Below, one piece after another: positions 1-9,376 of a stretch of 36,868 bases of DNA. The stretch covers positions 1 through 36,868 of the forward strand of contig JAJFGD010000155.1 in assembly GCA_021776315.1 (NCBI GenBank), written 5' to 3'. Every line of letters begins with the position of its first letter. The stretch's first letter is position 1. Made by a program: the position numbers and the translations under genes. Source of the stretch: Hyphococcus sp. GTDB taxonomy: Bacteria > Pseudomonadota > Alphaproteobacteria > Caulobacterales > Parvularculaceae. Under the pieces are notes generated by a model. It had not been told where the DNA came from. It was given only the letters and a program-made list of their open reading frames with translations, and did no database searches.

Positions 1-366
1 GCGAACCCGCGCGCACGGCGCGCTGCAAAAGCGTTGAAAGAACTCGGTGCACACCCGACAACCGGAGATCCTGTCAATGTGATGGACGGCCGATATGGCC
101 CTTACGTCAAACACCAGAAAACCAATGCAACGCTGCCTAACGGGACAGAACCAGAATCCGTGACGCTAGAACAAGCGCTTGAACTGATCGCTGCGAAAGA
201 AAAGAAACCGGCCCGCAAGAAAGCAACAAAGAAAAAAGCAACAAAAAAGAAGACGACGAAGAAAAAGGCCACCAAAAAGGCAGCCAAGAAAAAGGCACCT
301 GCCAAAAAGAAGGCGACAAAAAAGAAAGCCGCCACCAAGAAAAAGGCAACAGCAGAAAGAGCTTAG
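1..366 (+). CDS. topA: DNA topoisomerase I, C-terminal fragment
   Basis: The reading frame is open from base 1, so this is the 3' end of a gene that starts outside the window. It encodes the last 121 residues. The motif [10 protein letters not shown] followed by KTNATLP is the typical C-terminal zinc-ribbon-like repeat of bacterial topoisomerase I, which relaxes negative supercoils. After it comes a tail of about 50 residues made almost wholly of Lys, Ala and Thr, a common non-specific DNA-binding extension in alphaproteobacterial TopA. The stop is TAG at 364-366. The catalytic domains lie upstream and cannot be checked. RNase R, two genes downstream, has a similar basic tail. Confidence 0.93.
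   Translation, partial: ANPRARRAAKALKELGAHPTTGDPVNVMDGRYGPYVKHQKTNATLPNGTEPESVTLEQALELIAAKEKKPARKKATKKKATKKKTTKKKATKKAAKKKAPAKKKATKKKAATKKKATAERA
199..363 (+). repeat. Lysine/alanine/threonine-rich coding repeat in topA tail
   Basis: The 3' end of topA is an imperfect tandem repeat of short units such as AAGAAAGCAACAAAG, encoding KKATKK-like steps. It resembles histone H1-type tails and probably binds DNA through charge alone. Repeats of this kind vary in length between strains and produce false open frames on the opposite strand. Confidence 0.8.
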
Positions 367-492
367 GCGCAATTTAAAGCCTTTAGTCGTGGTCGCCGCA
401 AACTGCTGAAAATTTGCATAGCGGCCTTAACTTTTGTCTATCGTCACAGCATTATGCTTCCTGTCAGTGCCGCTGACAGGAAGTTTTTGTAT

Positions 493-1068
493 ATGCGTAA
501 TGTCATAATTGCCTTGTTGATCTTCACGCTGACAGCGTGTGTGAATGCGCCTAAACCAGGCCAGCAAGGCACCGTAATATCGGAATCGTTGAAAGTATGC
601 AGCGGGCTGCGCATCTCCAATGCACCGGACACCGACAACAAAAAACACCTGGTCGACTATTCAACGAAAGCTCAAATTGTCGGTGTTTCCCTTTTTCGCG
701 CACCTGTGAATGCCTGCGTTTCTTCAGGGTATGGTCCAAGGCGCGGTGGCGCGGGACCATTCCACCGGGGGGTCGATCTTTATACGGGCAATCCGACGCC
801 AATTTATGCTGGTGGCGATGGAACCGTGGAAGATGTCAAGACCATGCGTGGCTATGGAAAAACCGTCACCATACGCCACAACAAAAAGCTCATTACACGT
901 TACGCTCACCTCTCGCGCTACGCATCGGGACTTCGCCCCGGTGATCAGGTCGTCCAAGGACAGTATATCGGCAATACAGGTGAAACGGGGAACGCCACCG
1001 CCGTGCATCTTCACTATGAAGTTTGGGTCAATGGAAAAGCTAAAAACCCACTGACCATGGGGCGCTAA
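493..1068 (+). CDS. M23 family (LytM-type) peptidase, lipoprotein
   Basis: I place the start at ATG 493, not at an upstream in-frame ATG at 454, because it gives a clean lipoprotein signal: MRN, a hydrophobic stretch and the lipobox LTAC (Cys near residue 17). The mature part holds the M23 zinc-peptidase signatures: YGPRRG, then FHRGVD with the first His and Asp zinc ligands, and HLHYEV near the C-terminus supplying the HxH pair. Such proteins cut peptide cross-links in peptidoglycan, or act as EnvC/NlpD-type activators when zinc ligands are lost. Here the ligands appear intact, so an active endopeptidase is likely. The length of 191 residues is short for the family, a single catalytic domain plus linker. 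It lies between topA and the RNase R gene on the same strand. Confidence 0.88.
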   Translation: MRNVIIALLIFTLTACVNAPKPGQQGTVISESLKVCSGLRISNAPDTDNKKHLVDYSTKAQIVGVSLFRAPVNACVSSGYGPRRGGAGPFHRGVDLYTGNPTPIYAGGDGTVEDVKTMRGYGKTVTIRHNKKLITRYAHLSRYASGLRPGDQVVQGQYIGNTGETGNATAVHLHYEVWVNGKAKNPLTMGR

Positions 1069-1180
1069 TTTACGACCATCACAATTTATCGACACATGAC
1101 ACCAGCAATCGTTCGCGCTTGCTGACGAAGCATGCTACGCCACGACAATCGATGCACCGTTTACTATTGAAAGTTACCCC

Positions 1181-3505
1181 TTGGCCCGACGCTCAAAACC
1201 CGGTTCGGCTAGCGCAACCGAAACGCCTCTTCCCTCTAAGAAAGACATTCTCACTTATGTGAAAGCCAATGACGGCAACGTCGTTCGGCGGGAAGTTGCG
1301 CGTGCCTTCAATATTAAGGGGGCCGCACGGGCCGATCTGCGTGCACTCCTCAAAGAGATGGATGCAGAAGGGTCGATCAACCTGAAGGGCGGTAAACGGA
1401 TTGAGCAAAGCGGCACCTTACCACCAGTTGCCCCAATTGATGTGATGTCGGTCGACGATGATGGCGACCTTTTATGCATGCCTGCTAATTGGCGCGGCGA
1501 TGACGAACCGCCAATGATCCGCCTTTACGCAAGACGCGCCGAAAAGCTAAAGCCTGTTCCTGGCGTTGGTGACCGCTTGCTTGCGCGCCTTAAACCAGCC
1601 GGGGATAGTAGCTTTGAAGCCGACGTCATCAAACCGATCGGTAAAGGGGCGCATCGCTTCTTAGCGGTCTTTCGAAAACGTCGACGGGGTGGAATGGCGG
1701 ACCCCGTAGAACGCCGAGCACGTGACAAATTTACAATCGATCCAGGTGATGAAGGACAAGCAAAAGATGGCGACCTTGTTTGGCTAGAAACGAAAAACGC
1801 CCGCGGTTACGGACCCAAAAAAGCGCGTATTCGAAGCGTCGCCGGTCATATCGACGACAAAAATGCCTATTCCACGATCGCTCTTGCCAATCACGGAATT
1901 CCGACAGTTTTTCCACCGGGTGTGATTGCTGAAGCGGATAAAGCAAAACTGCCAGCCCTTGGTGACCGTGTTGATCTTCGTGACATACCCCTGTTCACGA
2001 TCGACCCGGCAGATGCGAAGGACCATGATGACGCGGTCTTTGCTGAACCAGACCCCAATCCAGAAAATTCCGGTGGCTTTCGCGTCATTGTCGCGATTGC
2101 TGATGTAAGTTTTTTTGTCAGCCCTGGGAGCGCCTTAGACAAAGAGGCAATTAAACGCGGAAACTCAACGTACTTGCCCGACCGCGTTGTGCCGATGTTG
2201 CCAGAGCGTTTATCGAACGACCTTTGTTCATTGCGGGAAAATGTTGATCGCCCCTGCCTCGCCGTTGAAATGATTATTGACAAAGGCGGTGTCAAAAAAA
2301 GCCAACGATTTATGCGGGCCATCATGCGGTCCCATGCCAAGCTTTCTTATGAAGATGCGCAAGCCATTAATGACGGCGGGTCGGCATCGCCAAAAATAAA
2401 AACGGCTATCAAAAATCTCTATGCCGCCTTTCACATCCGTTGGAAAGAACGCACGAAGCGCGCTCCGCTTGATTTGGACTTGCCCGAACGTAAAATTATT
2501 TTGAACGATTCTGGTGAGGTTCACAAAGTCATTAAGCGTGAGCGCTTTGACGCTCATCGGGTCATTGAGGAATTCATGATCCTCGCTAATGTCGCGGCAG
2601 CAGAAGCCTTAGAGCGGGCCCGAACACCTTTGATCTACCGCGTGCATGCGGATCCCGACCCTGAAAAATTAGAAGCAGTACGCGATTATCTCGGTACCCT
2701 TGATTATTCATTGACCAAAGGTGGATCAGTACGCCCGGCCAATTTTAATCAGCTTTTGAAAATTGCCGCTGATCGCGACCAAAAAGAAATGGTGTCAGAG
2801 GTGGTGCTGCGCTCGCAACGCCAAGCCGTCTATGAGACCGACAATGCAGGGCACTTCGGGCTCAATCTGCCACGATATGCCCACTTCACATCACCTATCC
2901 GTCGATATGCGGATCTCGTTGTCCACCGTGCACTTGTCAAAGCATTTAAGCTCGGAGACCATGGGCAATCGGCACAAGAAGCAGCAGAACTACCGCAAAT
3001 TGCCCAACAAATTTCAGACCTTGAACGTCGCGCCATCGCAGCGGAACGTGAATCAAATGATCGCTATCTCGCTGGCTTCTTGGAGGGGCGCATTGGCGAT
3101 GAATTTACTGCACGCATTCGCGGTGTCACCAAGTTCGGCCTTTTCATCATGTTGGATGAAACGGGTGCGGATGGATTTATTCCTATGCGCACCCTCGGCT
3201 TTGAACGGTTCCGGTTTGAAGAACGTGACCATGCGGTGATTGGCGAAAGCTCAGGCGGCATGTTCCGACTAGGGCAAGCAGTTGAAGTGCGCCTTGCCGA
3301 GGCAACACCCCTTACTGGTGGCTTGCGTTTTGAAATGCTCAGCGACCCCCTTCCTGGCGAAGGTAGTCCTCGCAGAAAGGGTCCAACAAAAAAGCGAAAT
3401 GCTGGCAAAAAAAAGAAAACCGCCAAGCGAACGACAACAGCAAAAACAGCAAAACCAAAAAAGAAAAAGCGCAAAAGAGGCAACGCTAAACCGAGGCGTG
3501 ACTAA
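1181..3505 (+). CDS. rnr: Ribonuclease R (3'-5' exoribonuclease, RNB family)
   Basis: 774 residues. RNase R degrades structured RNA from the 3' end. An N-terminal winged-helix-like region (residues about 20-70) is followed by cold-shock OB domains, then the RNB catalytic domain with TIDPADAKDHDDAV near residue 270, whose Asp cluster binds Mg2+. HFTSPIRRYADL is the other RNB signature. An S1 domain lies at about 640-725 (TARIRGVTKFGLFI). The last 45 residues are very Lys/Arg-rich, as is common in RNase R. The start is TTG 1181, with only weak ribosome-binding sequence (GAAAG), so the exact start is uncertain. Its TAA stop overlaps the TAG of the convergent S9 peptidase gene by 2 bases within a 4-base overlap. 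Confidence 0.96.
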   Translation: MARRSKPGSASATETPLPSKKDILTYVKANDGNVVRREVARAFNIKGAARADLRALLKEMDAEGSINLKGGKRIEQSGTLPPVAPIDVMSVDDDGDLLCMPANWRGDDEPPMIRLYARRAEKLKPVPGVGDRLLARLKPAGDSSFEADVIKPIGKGAHRFLAVFRKRRRGGMADPVERRARDKFTIDPGDEGQAKDGDLVWLETKNARGYGPKKARIRSVAGHIDDKNAYSTIALANHGIPTVFPPGVIAEADKAKLPALGDRVDLRDIPLFTIDPADAKDHDDAVFAEPDPNPENSGGFRVIVAIADVSFFVSPGSALDKEAIKRGNSTYLPDRVVPMLPERLSNDLCSLRENVDRPCLAVEMIIDKGGVKKSQRFMRAIMRSHAKLSYEDAQAINDGGSASPKIKTAIKNLYAAFHIRWKERTKRAPLDLDLPERKIILNDSGEVHKVIKRERFDAHRVIEEFMILANVAAAEALERARTPLIYRVHADPDPEKLEAVRDYLGTLDYSLTKGGSVRPANFNQLLKIAADRDQKEMVSEVVLRSQRQAVYETDNAGHFGLNLPRYAHFTSPIRRYADLVVHRALVKAFKLGDHGQSAQEAAELPQIAQQISDLERRAIAAERESNDRYLAGFLEGRIGDEFTARIRGVTKFGLFIMLDETGADGFIPMRTLGFERFRFEERDHAVIGESSGGMFRLGQAVEVRLAEATPLTGGLRFEMLSDPLPGEGSPRRKGPTKKRNAGKKKKTAKRTTTAKTAKPKKKKRKRGNAKPRRD

Positions 3506-5634
3506 GGTTTGTGTACCACTGGCTCTTGCCCATCGAGCCCCCATACACGCAAAGCAAACGCATAAAGATGCGCACGCTCGTCGAGTTGCTCAAACCGTGC
3601 TGCTGATCCGCCATGCCCAGCACCCATATTCATTCGCAGAACAAATGGCCCCCCCTTTGCTTGATCACGCAGCTTCGCAATCCATTTGGTCGGCTCCCAA
3701 TAGGTAACGCGATAATCAGTCAAACCACCGGTCGCCATTATCGGCGGGTATTCGTGATCCGCTATGTTATCATATGGGGAATATGTTGAGATCAGTTGGA
3801 AGTCATCAGCGCTTGTGATCGGGTTGCCCCACTCTTCCCATTCTGGCGGGGTCAGCGGTAGATCGGCATCAGAAATGGTGTTGATCACATCTACAAATGG
3901 TACCGCAGCAATCACACCGCCAAACAAATCGGGGCGTAAATTTACGCTGGCACCGACCAATAGCCCCCCTGCACTGCCGCCAAAAATAACGATTTTCTTT
4001 TTAGCTGTGTAACCTTTCTCAATGAGTGTTTCACCGACCGTAATGAAATCTGTGAACGTGTTCATCTTTTTCTTGAGCTTGCCATCGAGATACCATTGCC
4101 GACCTTTGTCTGCACCACCCCGAATATGGGCGACGGCGTAAACGGCACCGCGATCAACAAGCGGCAAGATATTCGTAGAAAATCCGGATGGCATTGAAAT
4201 GCCGTATGACCCATATCCGTAAAGTAACGCTGGTGCGGATCCATCGAGCGGTGTCGACCTCAATCGTATAATCGTAACTGGAATTTCAGCGCCGTCCGAT
4301 GCCAGAGCCGTCATTCGCTCAACCGCATATAAAGATGGGTCGTGACCACTTGGCACTGTTTGGGTTTTACGCAATTTGCGTTGTCGAGACGCCATATCAT
4401 AGTCAAACGTTTGTCGCGGCGTTGATGGAGATTCAAATGTGAAACGCAAGTTTTTCGTATCATACTCATAGCCTGCGCTCATGCTGAGGCTGTACGCCGC
4501 CTCATCAAAAGCAATCACATGTTCTTCGCCTGAATAGGTCGCAATCACGATGCGTGGCAGCGCATTTTCGCGCTCCAGGCGCACAATATAGTCTTTAAAC
4601 GTAGTGATCGTGACGATCTGCGTTCCGGCATGGTGACTGCGCCATTCTTCCCATTGATTGCGGCCTGGATTGGTAATCGCAGTCTTTACGATCTTAAAAT
4701 CAACGGCCCCGTCAGCATTAGTCATGATATAAAAATCATTACCATGATGATCCGGGTAATACTCGACCCCTGTTTCCCGTGGGGCAATCAGTATTGGTTC
4801 CATTTCGGGTGTGCCGGCTCGAATATACCTGACTTCACTTGTAATCTGAGAGCCTGAGGTGATGAATATATATGCACCGCTTTGACTTTTTGAGATTTGC
4901 AGAAAATATCCGTCATCGGGCTCTTCATAGATGACCTTGTCCGTTTCCGGACGATCCCCTAAGCGGTGAAATTTTACCCGTTTAGGGCGTTGATTGTCAT
5001 CGCGCTCCACATAGAAAAATGATTTTGAGTCTGCAGACCAAACGGCACCGCCGTCGTCTGCGCTCTCTATGACATCATCATAGTCTTTTCCGGTTTCAAT
5101 ATCTCGCACGCCAATTGAAAAGTATTCTGACCCCAATCGATCCACAGCATAGGCAATCAACCGATGGTCTGGACTGTGGGCGATCGCGCCAATATCAAAA
5201 AACTTTGCGTCGCCGCGCTCGTGATCACCCTCAAATAGTTTTTGTTCTGCACTTCCGCCGACCGGTGCCCGTACAAATGTTGGGTATTCGCCCCCTTCAT
5301 TGTATTTCGACCAATAAGCCCAGTCCCCGTCTTTCGCCGGTACTGACGATTCATCCTCCTTGATACGGCCTCGCATTTCCTTGAAAAGTTTTTTGCGCAA
5401 CGGCTCTAATTCGTCTGTCAGCGTCTCGTAATATTTGTTTTCCGCTTCAATTGCGCCGCGAATGTCAGCAGATAAGACTGACGAATCTCGCAATACGTCT
5501 TGCCATTTCTCGTCGCGCAACCACGCATAGTCATCGATGCTTGCTACCCCATGACGCTCCGTCCGTACCGGTCGTTTTTCGACTGACGGTGGATCAATTT
5601 TTGTCATTTTGGGAAAGGCAGGATGATGGGTCAT
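3502..5634 (-). CDS. ptrB: Prolyl oligopeptidase family (S9) peptidase, oligopeptidase B-like
   Basis: 710 residues, the usual length of oligopeptidase B, which cleaves short peptides after basic residues. An N-terminal beta-propeller (about residues 75-420) covers an alpha/beta-hydrolase domain. The nucleophile elbow GGSAGG lies near residue 550, the acid in GGLTDYRV near 638 and the His in GAGHGG near 672, so the triad looks complete. No signal peptide is visible, which fits a cytoplasmic enzyme. ATG 5634 was taken as start; an in-frame ATG at 5607 is possible and neither has a strong Shine-Dalgarno. Specificity for Arg/Lys rests on overall family resemblance, so the symbol is a best guess within S9A. 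Confidence 0.9.
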   Translation of the reverse strand: MTHHPAFPKMTKIDPPSVEKRPVRTERHGVASIDDYAWLRDEKWQDVLRDSSVLSADIRGAIEAENKYYETLTDELEPLRKKLFKEMRGRIKEDESSVPAKDGDWAYWSKYNEGGEYPTFVRAPVGGSAEQKLFEGDHERGDAKFFDIGAIAHSPDHRLIAYAVDRLGSEYFSIGVRDIETGKDYDDVIESADDGGAVWSADSKSFFYVERDDNQRPKRVKFHRLGDRPETDKVIYEEPDDGYFLQISKSQSGAYIFITSGSQITSEVRYIRAGTPEMEPILIAPRETGVEYYPDHHGNDFYIMTNADGAVDFKIVKTAITNPGRNQWEEWRSHHAGTQIVTITTFKDYIVRLERENALPRIVIATYSGEEHVIAFDEAAYSLSMSAGYEYDTKNLRFTFESPSTPRQTFDYDMASRQRKLRKTQTVPSGHDPSLYAVERMTALASDGAEIPVTIIRLRSTPLDGSAPALLYGYGSYGISMPSGFSTNILPLVDRGAVYAVAHIRGGADKGRQWYLDGKLKKKMNTFTDFITVGETLIEKGYTAKKKIVIFGGSAGGLLVGASVNLRPDLFGGVIAAVPFVDVINTISDADLPLTPPEWEEWGNPITSADDFQLISTYSPYDNIADHEYPPIMATGGLTDYRVTYWEPTKWIAKLRDQAKGGPFVLRMNMGAGHGGSAARFEQLDERAHLYAFALRVWGLDGQEPVVHKP

Positions 5635-5702
5635 TGAACGAACTTTCTGAGAATACCGGAGGGCACATTAACGAAGGCATTTCTTAAAGGCGTTGCTTAG
5701 TA

Positions 5703-5722
5703 AGAGGCAATATCGCGCCTCT
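5703..5722. other. Short inverted repeat upstream of msrA
   Basis: AGAGGC and GCCTCT form a 6-bp hairpin in the 246-base gap between the divergent S9 peptidase and msrA genes. No T-run follows. It could be a protein-binding site or chance. I see nothing else convincing in this gap beyond the msrA ribosome-binding site. Confidence 0.25.
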
Positions 5723-5880
5723 GATAGTTGAGCTATATTCACCGGAAAGCCATATAGGCCATTGTTTCACCTTGTTTTTCCTGACATCCTTGGTTGAAGA
5801 GAAAGCGAAACGGAAAATTAGGGTGGCAGTCGTCGCCAACAGTCCCTATGTCCGCTTCTAGAGTAAGGAGTTGCCCGCAT

Positions 5881-6480
5881 ATGAAAATCGTCCCCATCGC
5901 CCTCGTCAGCTTCACCATGGTTGTGATTGCTGCACTCGCTGCAACCCGCAGCACCGCAGCTGAGGAAACCACCACCTATTCTGATTTTGCTGTTTTCGCC
6001 GGTGGGTGTTTTTGGTGTGTCGAAGCTGACTTCGAAAAGCTCGACGGCGTTGGCGATGTGGTCTCAGGCTATACCGGCGGCACAATGCCGAACCCGACCT
6101 ATCGCGATCACACTGGCCATATTGAAGCGGCACGCATTCCTTATGATCCAAATGTTATTAGCTATCGCGAACTCGCTGATTACTTTTTTCGCCATGTAGA
6201 CCCATTAGACGATGGCGGCCAGTTTTGCGATCGCGGGCACTCTTATACAACGGCCATCTTTTATGATGGTGACGAACAGGCCGCCGATGCGCAAGCCTCG
6301 AAATCAGATGCTGAAAGTGAACTGGGCGAAACGGTCGTCACGCCTATCGAGGCTCTAACCGAATTTTGGGTAGCGGAAGATTACCACCAGGATTACTATA
6401 AAAAGAATCCACTGCGATACAAATTATACCGAACGGGATGTGGCCGTGACCGGCGCGTCAAACAAATTTGGGGCGGATAA
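5881..6480 (+). CDS. msrA: Peptide-methionine (S)-S-oxide reductase, exported
   Basis: MsrA reduces methionine-S-sulfoxide in oxidised proteins. The catalytic motif GCFWC is at residues 42-46 (Cys43), followed by SGYTGG, and DPTxxHDGQFxD-like sequence DPLDDGGQFCDRG. The start is ATG 5881, preceded by AAGGAG at 5865-5870. From this start the protein begins MKIV and has a hydrophobic stretch ending near AAA/E (residue 27), a probable Sec signal peptide, so the enzyme likely acts in the periplasm. The more upstream in-frame ATG at 5794 would bury the signal and lacks a good ribosome-binding site. Length is 199 residues. No fused MsrB domain is present. It stands alone, converging on the M3 peptidase gene. 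Confidence 0.95.
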   Translation: MKIVPIALVSFTMVVIAALAATRSTAAEETTTYSDFAVFAGGCFWCVEADFEKLDGVGDVVSGYTGGTMPNPTYRDHTGHIEAARIPYDPNVISYRELADYFFRHVDPLDDGGQFCDRGHSYTTAIFYDGDEQAADAQASKSDAESELGETVVTPIEALTEFWVAEDYHQDYYKKNPLRYKLYRTGCGRDRRVKQIWGG

Positions 6481-6509
6481 AATAAGGTTGTCGAGTCTTG
6501 AACGAATTG

Positions 6510-6544
6510 ACCGGCCATGCGCGCGAAATGCGAACATGGCCGGT
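6510..6544. terminator. Bidirectional hairpin between msrA and the M3 peptidase gene
   Basis: A perfect 10-bp stem, ACCGGCCATG at 6510-6519 and CATGGCCGGT at 6535-6544, encloses a 15-base loop. It sits between two convergent stops (6480 and 6556), the right place for a shared terminator. Neither side has a strong T-run, so intrinsic termination may be weak. Confidence 0.6.
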
Positions 6545-6555
6545 AATCGGTTTAT

Positions 6556-8826
6556 CTATTCGTCTGAATCGTTGTCTTCACCAGGTACCGGGAAGCCACG
6601 ATCACGCATAAGCGGCTCAATGCCAGCATCACGCCCGCGGAACAGGCGATATGCTTCCGCCGGATCGATTGCATTTCGTGGTGCAAACAAATAATCGACG
6701 AGGCGACGCGATACGTCTTTGTCATAGAAGCCACCAGGGGCCTCTGCAAAGGCCTCTGCCGCATCTGAGGTCAAGACATCAGCCCACATATAGCCGTAAT
6801 AACCAGCGGAATAGCCTTCACCAGAGAACGCATGACCAAAATGCGGAGATCGGTGACGCATCACCAATTCTGTCGGCATATTAAGCTCAGCAAGCGTCTC
6901 ACGCTCGAAGGCGTCGGGGTCGATTCCAGTTGGGTCAACTGAATGGTAGCGCATATCCATCAATGCTGACGCAAGATATTCCGTCGTTGCAAAGCCCTGA
7001 TTGAATGTTGCTGCAGCTTTAATCTTTGCCACCAATTCCACCGGGATTGGTTCGCCCGTTTCATAATGAACGAGGTAGTTGTCAATAACCTCATCGGTCG
7101 ACAACCAACGCTCCAATAATTGTGATTGGAACTCCGTATAGTCACGCACGCCGCCATTTAGCGTTGGGTAATCCACATTTGATGAAAGGTAATGCAATGC
7201 ATGACCAAACTCGTGGAAGAACGTTTCCGCATCATCCCAAGATATCAATACGGGTTCACCTGGCGCGCCTTTAACAAAGTTAGAGTTGTTTGACCCTAGC
7301 GGCGTTTTCTTGATGCTGCCTAACGTGTCGTGGCTTCGATAGCTTGTTGCCCACGCACCAGATCGTTTGCCAGGTCGTGAGAATGGATCAAGATACCAAA
7401 GGCCAATTGGATGACCTGATGTTTTGTCTGTGACTTCCCAGACCTTCACATCTTCATGCCAAACTGGCACGGAACCTTCTGGCACGGCGTCAAAGGCAAA
7501 GTTGAAGAGCTCACCAGCCACAAAGAACATCGCTTCTCGTAGATTATCGAGTTGCAAATATTGTTTTACCTCATCGGAATCGAGATCATATTTCGCCTGC
7601 CGTACTTTCTCCATGTAGTAGCGATAGTCCCAAGGTTCGATTTGAAAACCGCCCCCTTCAGCATCGACTAGGGCTTGCATTTCAGCAACTTCTTCGGCAA
7701 CCCGGCCAATCGCTGCGGGCCAAACTGCTTCCATCAATGCAATCGCATTTTCCGGCTGTTTTGCCATACGGTTTTGAAGACGCCATTCTGCATAATTGTC
7801 ATACCCAAGAAGGCCAACACGCTCATTACGAAGCTGCAGGATTTCTGCAATGATCGCGTTGTTGTCGTTCTCATCGCCATTGTCACCGCGATTGTAATAA
7901 GTGCGCCATACAGTTTCACGCAGATCGCGCTCATCGGAATAGTTTAAAAACGGGTCCATCGAGGACCGCGTATTTGTGATCGCATATTCGCCATCACGCT
8001 CTCGGTCGGTCGCCGCCGCTGCAGAAGCATTGGCAAAAGATTCAGGCAGGCCACTCAGCTGATCCGCGGTGATGTAAGTGACATAACCCTCTTCATCGGC
8101 AAGCACATTATTGCCAAATTGGGTATGCAATGCTGCTAGGCGTTTGTTGATTTCGCCGTAACGCTCTTTGGCTTCCCCTTCTAAAGTGGCACCATTTGAT
8201 GCGAACTGGTCGTAGGTGAGCCAAACCAAGCGTTGCTGCGCCGCTGACAAATTGTCTTTTTCAGGGCTTTCGTAAATAGATTTTACCCGTGCAAAGAGAT
8301 TTTCATTTTGTGTGATCGTTGTGAAAAACTCCGAGAGTTTTGGTGCCATCTCGCCTTGTATCGCTCTAAACTCTGGCGATGACATATTTGATGACCAAAT
8401 TCCCCAATAGGTGAATACCCGACCTAGATCGTCGCCGGTTTTTTCGAGCGCGACAATCGTGTTGCCAAAAGTTGGCGCATCTGGGTTATTGGCGATGGCA
8501 TCAATTTCAGCCAACTGTTTTTCCATACCTGTTTCGAGTGCAGTCTTGAGGCCAGCAAGGTCCATCTCATCGAAATGCGGCACACCCTGATATGGGCCGT
8601 CATATGCCGAGAGAAGCTTTGCAGCCTCCGCACTAGGCGCTTCAAAAGTTGCAAGACCATCTAATACGGCTGATGCTTCCGCATCCATTGCGGCCATTGG
8701 GTCTACAATGTCATCATCCATAGAATCATTGGTCCCAGTAGGCGCTGGTGTGCTTTCACCAATTTGATCACATGCAGCGAGTGCAGTCAGAATGGCAAGC
8801 GAAGATACAAGTGATTTGATCCGCAT
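6556..8826 (-). CDS. dcp: M3 family peptidyl-dipeptidase (Dcp-like), lipoprotein
   Basis: 756 residues. M3 metallopeptidases of the Dcp group remove dipeptides from the C-terminus of oligopeptides. The N-terminus has a signal sequence ending in the lipobox LAAC (Cys19), followed by an acidic Thr/Asp-rich linker, so the enzyme is probably tethered on the periplasmic side. The zinc site FHEFGHALH lies near residue 537, with the third ligand in the downstream DYTEFQSQ motif. MRHRSPHFGHAF and GYYGYMW match the C-terminal M3 substrate-binding signatures. ATG 8826 is preceded by AAGGAG (complement of 8834-8839). The enzyme is close to full family length and I see no missing catalytic residue. Confidence 0.93.
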   Translation of the reverse strand: MRIKSLVSSLAILTALAACDQIGESTPAPTGTNDSMDDDIVDPMAAMDAEASAVLDGLATFEAPSAEAAKLLSAYDGPYQGVPHFDEMDLAGLKTALETGMEKQLAEIDAIANNPDAPTFGNTIVALEKTGDDLGRVFTYWGIWSSNMSSPEFRAIQGEMAPKLSEFFTTITQNENLFARVKSIYESPEKDNLSAAQQRLVWLTYDQFASNGATLEGEAKERYGEINKRLAALHTQFGNNVLADEEGYVTYITADQLSGLPESFANASAAAATDRERDGEYAITNTRSSMDPFLNYSDERDLRETVWRTYYNRGDNGDENDNNAIIAEILQLRNERVGLLGYDNYAEWRLQNRMAKQPENAIALMEAVWPAAIGRVAEEVAEMQALVDAEGGGFQIEPWDYRYYMEKVRQAKYDLDSDEVKQYLQLDNLREAMFFVAGELFNFAFDAVPEGSVPVWHEDVKVWEVTDKTSGHPIGLWYLDPFSRPGKRSGAWATSYRSHDTLGSIKKTPLGSNNSNFVKGAPGEPVLISWDDAETFFHEFGHALHYLSSNVDYPTLNGGVRDYTEFQSQLLERWLSTDEVIDNYLVHYETGEPIPVELVAKIKAAATFNQGFATTEYLASALMDMRYHSVDPTGIDPDAFERETLAELNMPTELVMRHRSPHFGHAFSGEGYSAGYYGYMWADVLTSDAAEAFAEAPGGFYDKDVSRRLVDYLFAPRNAIDPAEAYRLFRGRDAGIEPLMRDRGFPVPGEDNDSDE

Positions 8827-8863
8827 TTGGCGGCTCCTTTTTAAAGCTGATAAAACCCCGATG

Positions 8864-8886
8864 GCACGGGCCTACAACGCCCGTGC
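8864..8886. other. Perfect hairpin in the leader of the M3 peptidase gene
   Basis: GCACGGGC (8864-8871) and GCCCGTGC (8879-8886) make a perfect 8-bp stem with a 7-base loop, 38 bases before the M3 peptidase start codon on the minus strand. There is no T-run. It may shape the 5' leader of that mRNA. The remaining gap up to the riboswitch (about 8890-9090) must hold two divergent promoters; I could not fix them. Confidence 0.45.
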
Positions 8887-9092
8887 GAAAAATTGGACGC
8901 ATGGTGCTGCCGGTGGGGCTTTCTTGCAAGCCGACAACTCAGGTTTTTGCTCGGTTTAACGCAATTTCGGCTCAGTTCATCCATGATTTTACCGGTTCCT
9001 GCTGCCTTTCGGCATGCCCACGCCTGCCGAGAGTTGTTGCGGCCGGTCTGATCGATGGCTATATAGGCCCCGCGGGTAACACCGCAGAACAT

Positions 9093-9241
9093 GAATCTTC
9101 GGGGCGGGGTGAAAGTCCCCACCGGCGGTAATGCAGGGAAATTTCCTGACGAGCCCGCGAGCGGCAGCGCAGATATAGCGCTAATGCAGATCCTGGTGAG
9201 AGCCCAGAGCCGACGGTCATAGTCCGGATGGTAGAAGATTC
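9093..9241 (+). promoter_or_regulatory. FMN riboswitch (RFN element) upstream of ribD
   Basis: The stretch carries the classic conserved RFN blocks in order: GGGGCGGGGTGAAAGTCCCC, then ACCGGCGGTA, GAGCCCGCGAGC, GGTGAGAGCCC, GAGCCGACGGTCATAGTCCGG (in pieces) and GATGGTAGAAGA. The closing stem P1 is perfect: GAATCTTC at 9093-9100 pairs with GAAGATTC at 9234-9241. FMN binding to such elements lowers expression of riboflavin genes. About 135 bases separate it from the ribD start; I see no clear terminator there, so control may act on translation or through Rho, but this is inference. Confidence 0.97.
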
Positions 9242-9376
9242 GAGGATGCAAGGTCGCTCACGCGTCGACGCCCGTAATGGGTCTTGATGTTTATGAGTGC
9301 GGCCGAATTCCTTGATGTGACCCCTAAGACAATTGTTTTTTTGATTGGCTTTGACCGTTTGGTCGAGGGGTTTTTG

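Noticed and set aside
102-372. Long Phe/Leu-rich open frames on the minus strand opposite the topA tail
   Set aside because: They are the mirror of the lysine-codon repeat and have no ribosome-binding site or family resemblance.
9242-9376. Intrinsic terminator as the expression platform of the FMN riboswitch
   Set aside because: I found only a weak bulged stem (near 9268-9284) and no T-run after it, so the mode of control is left open.
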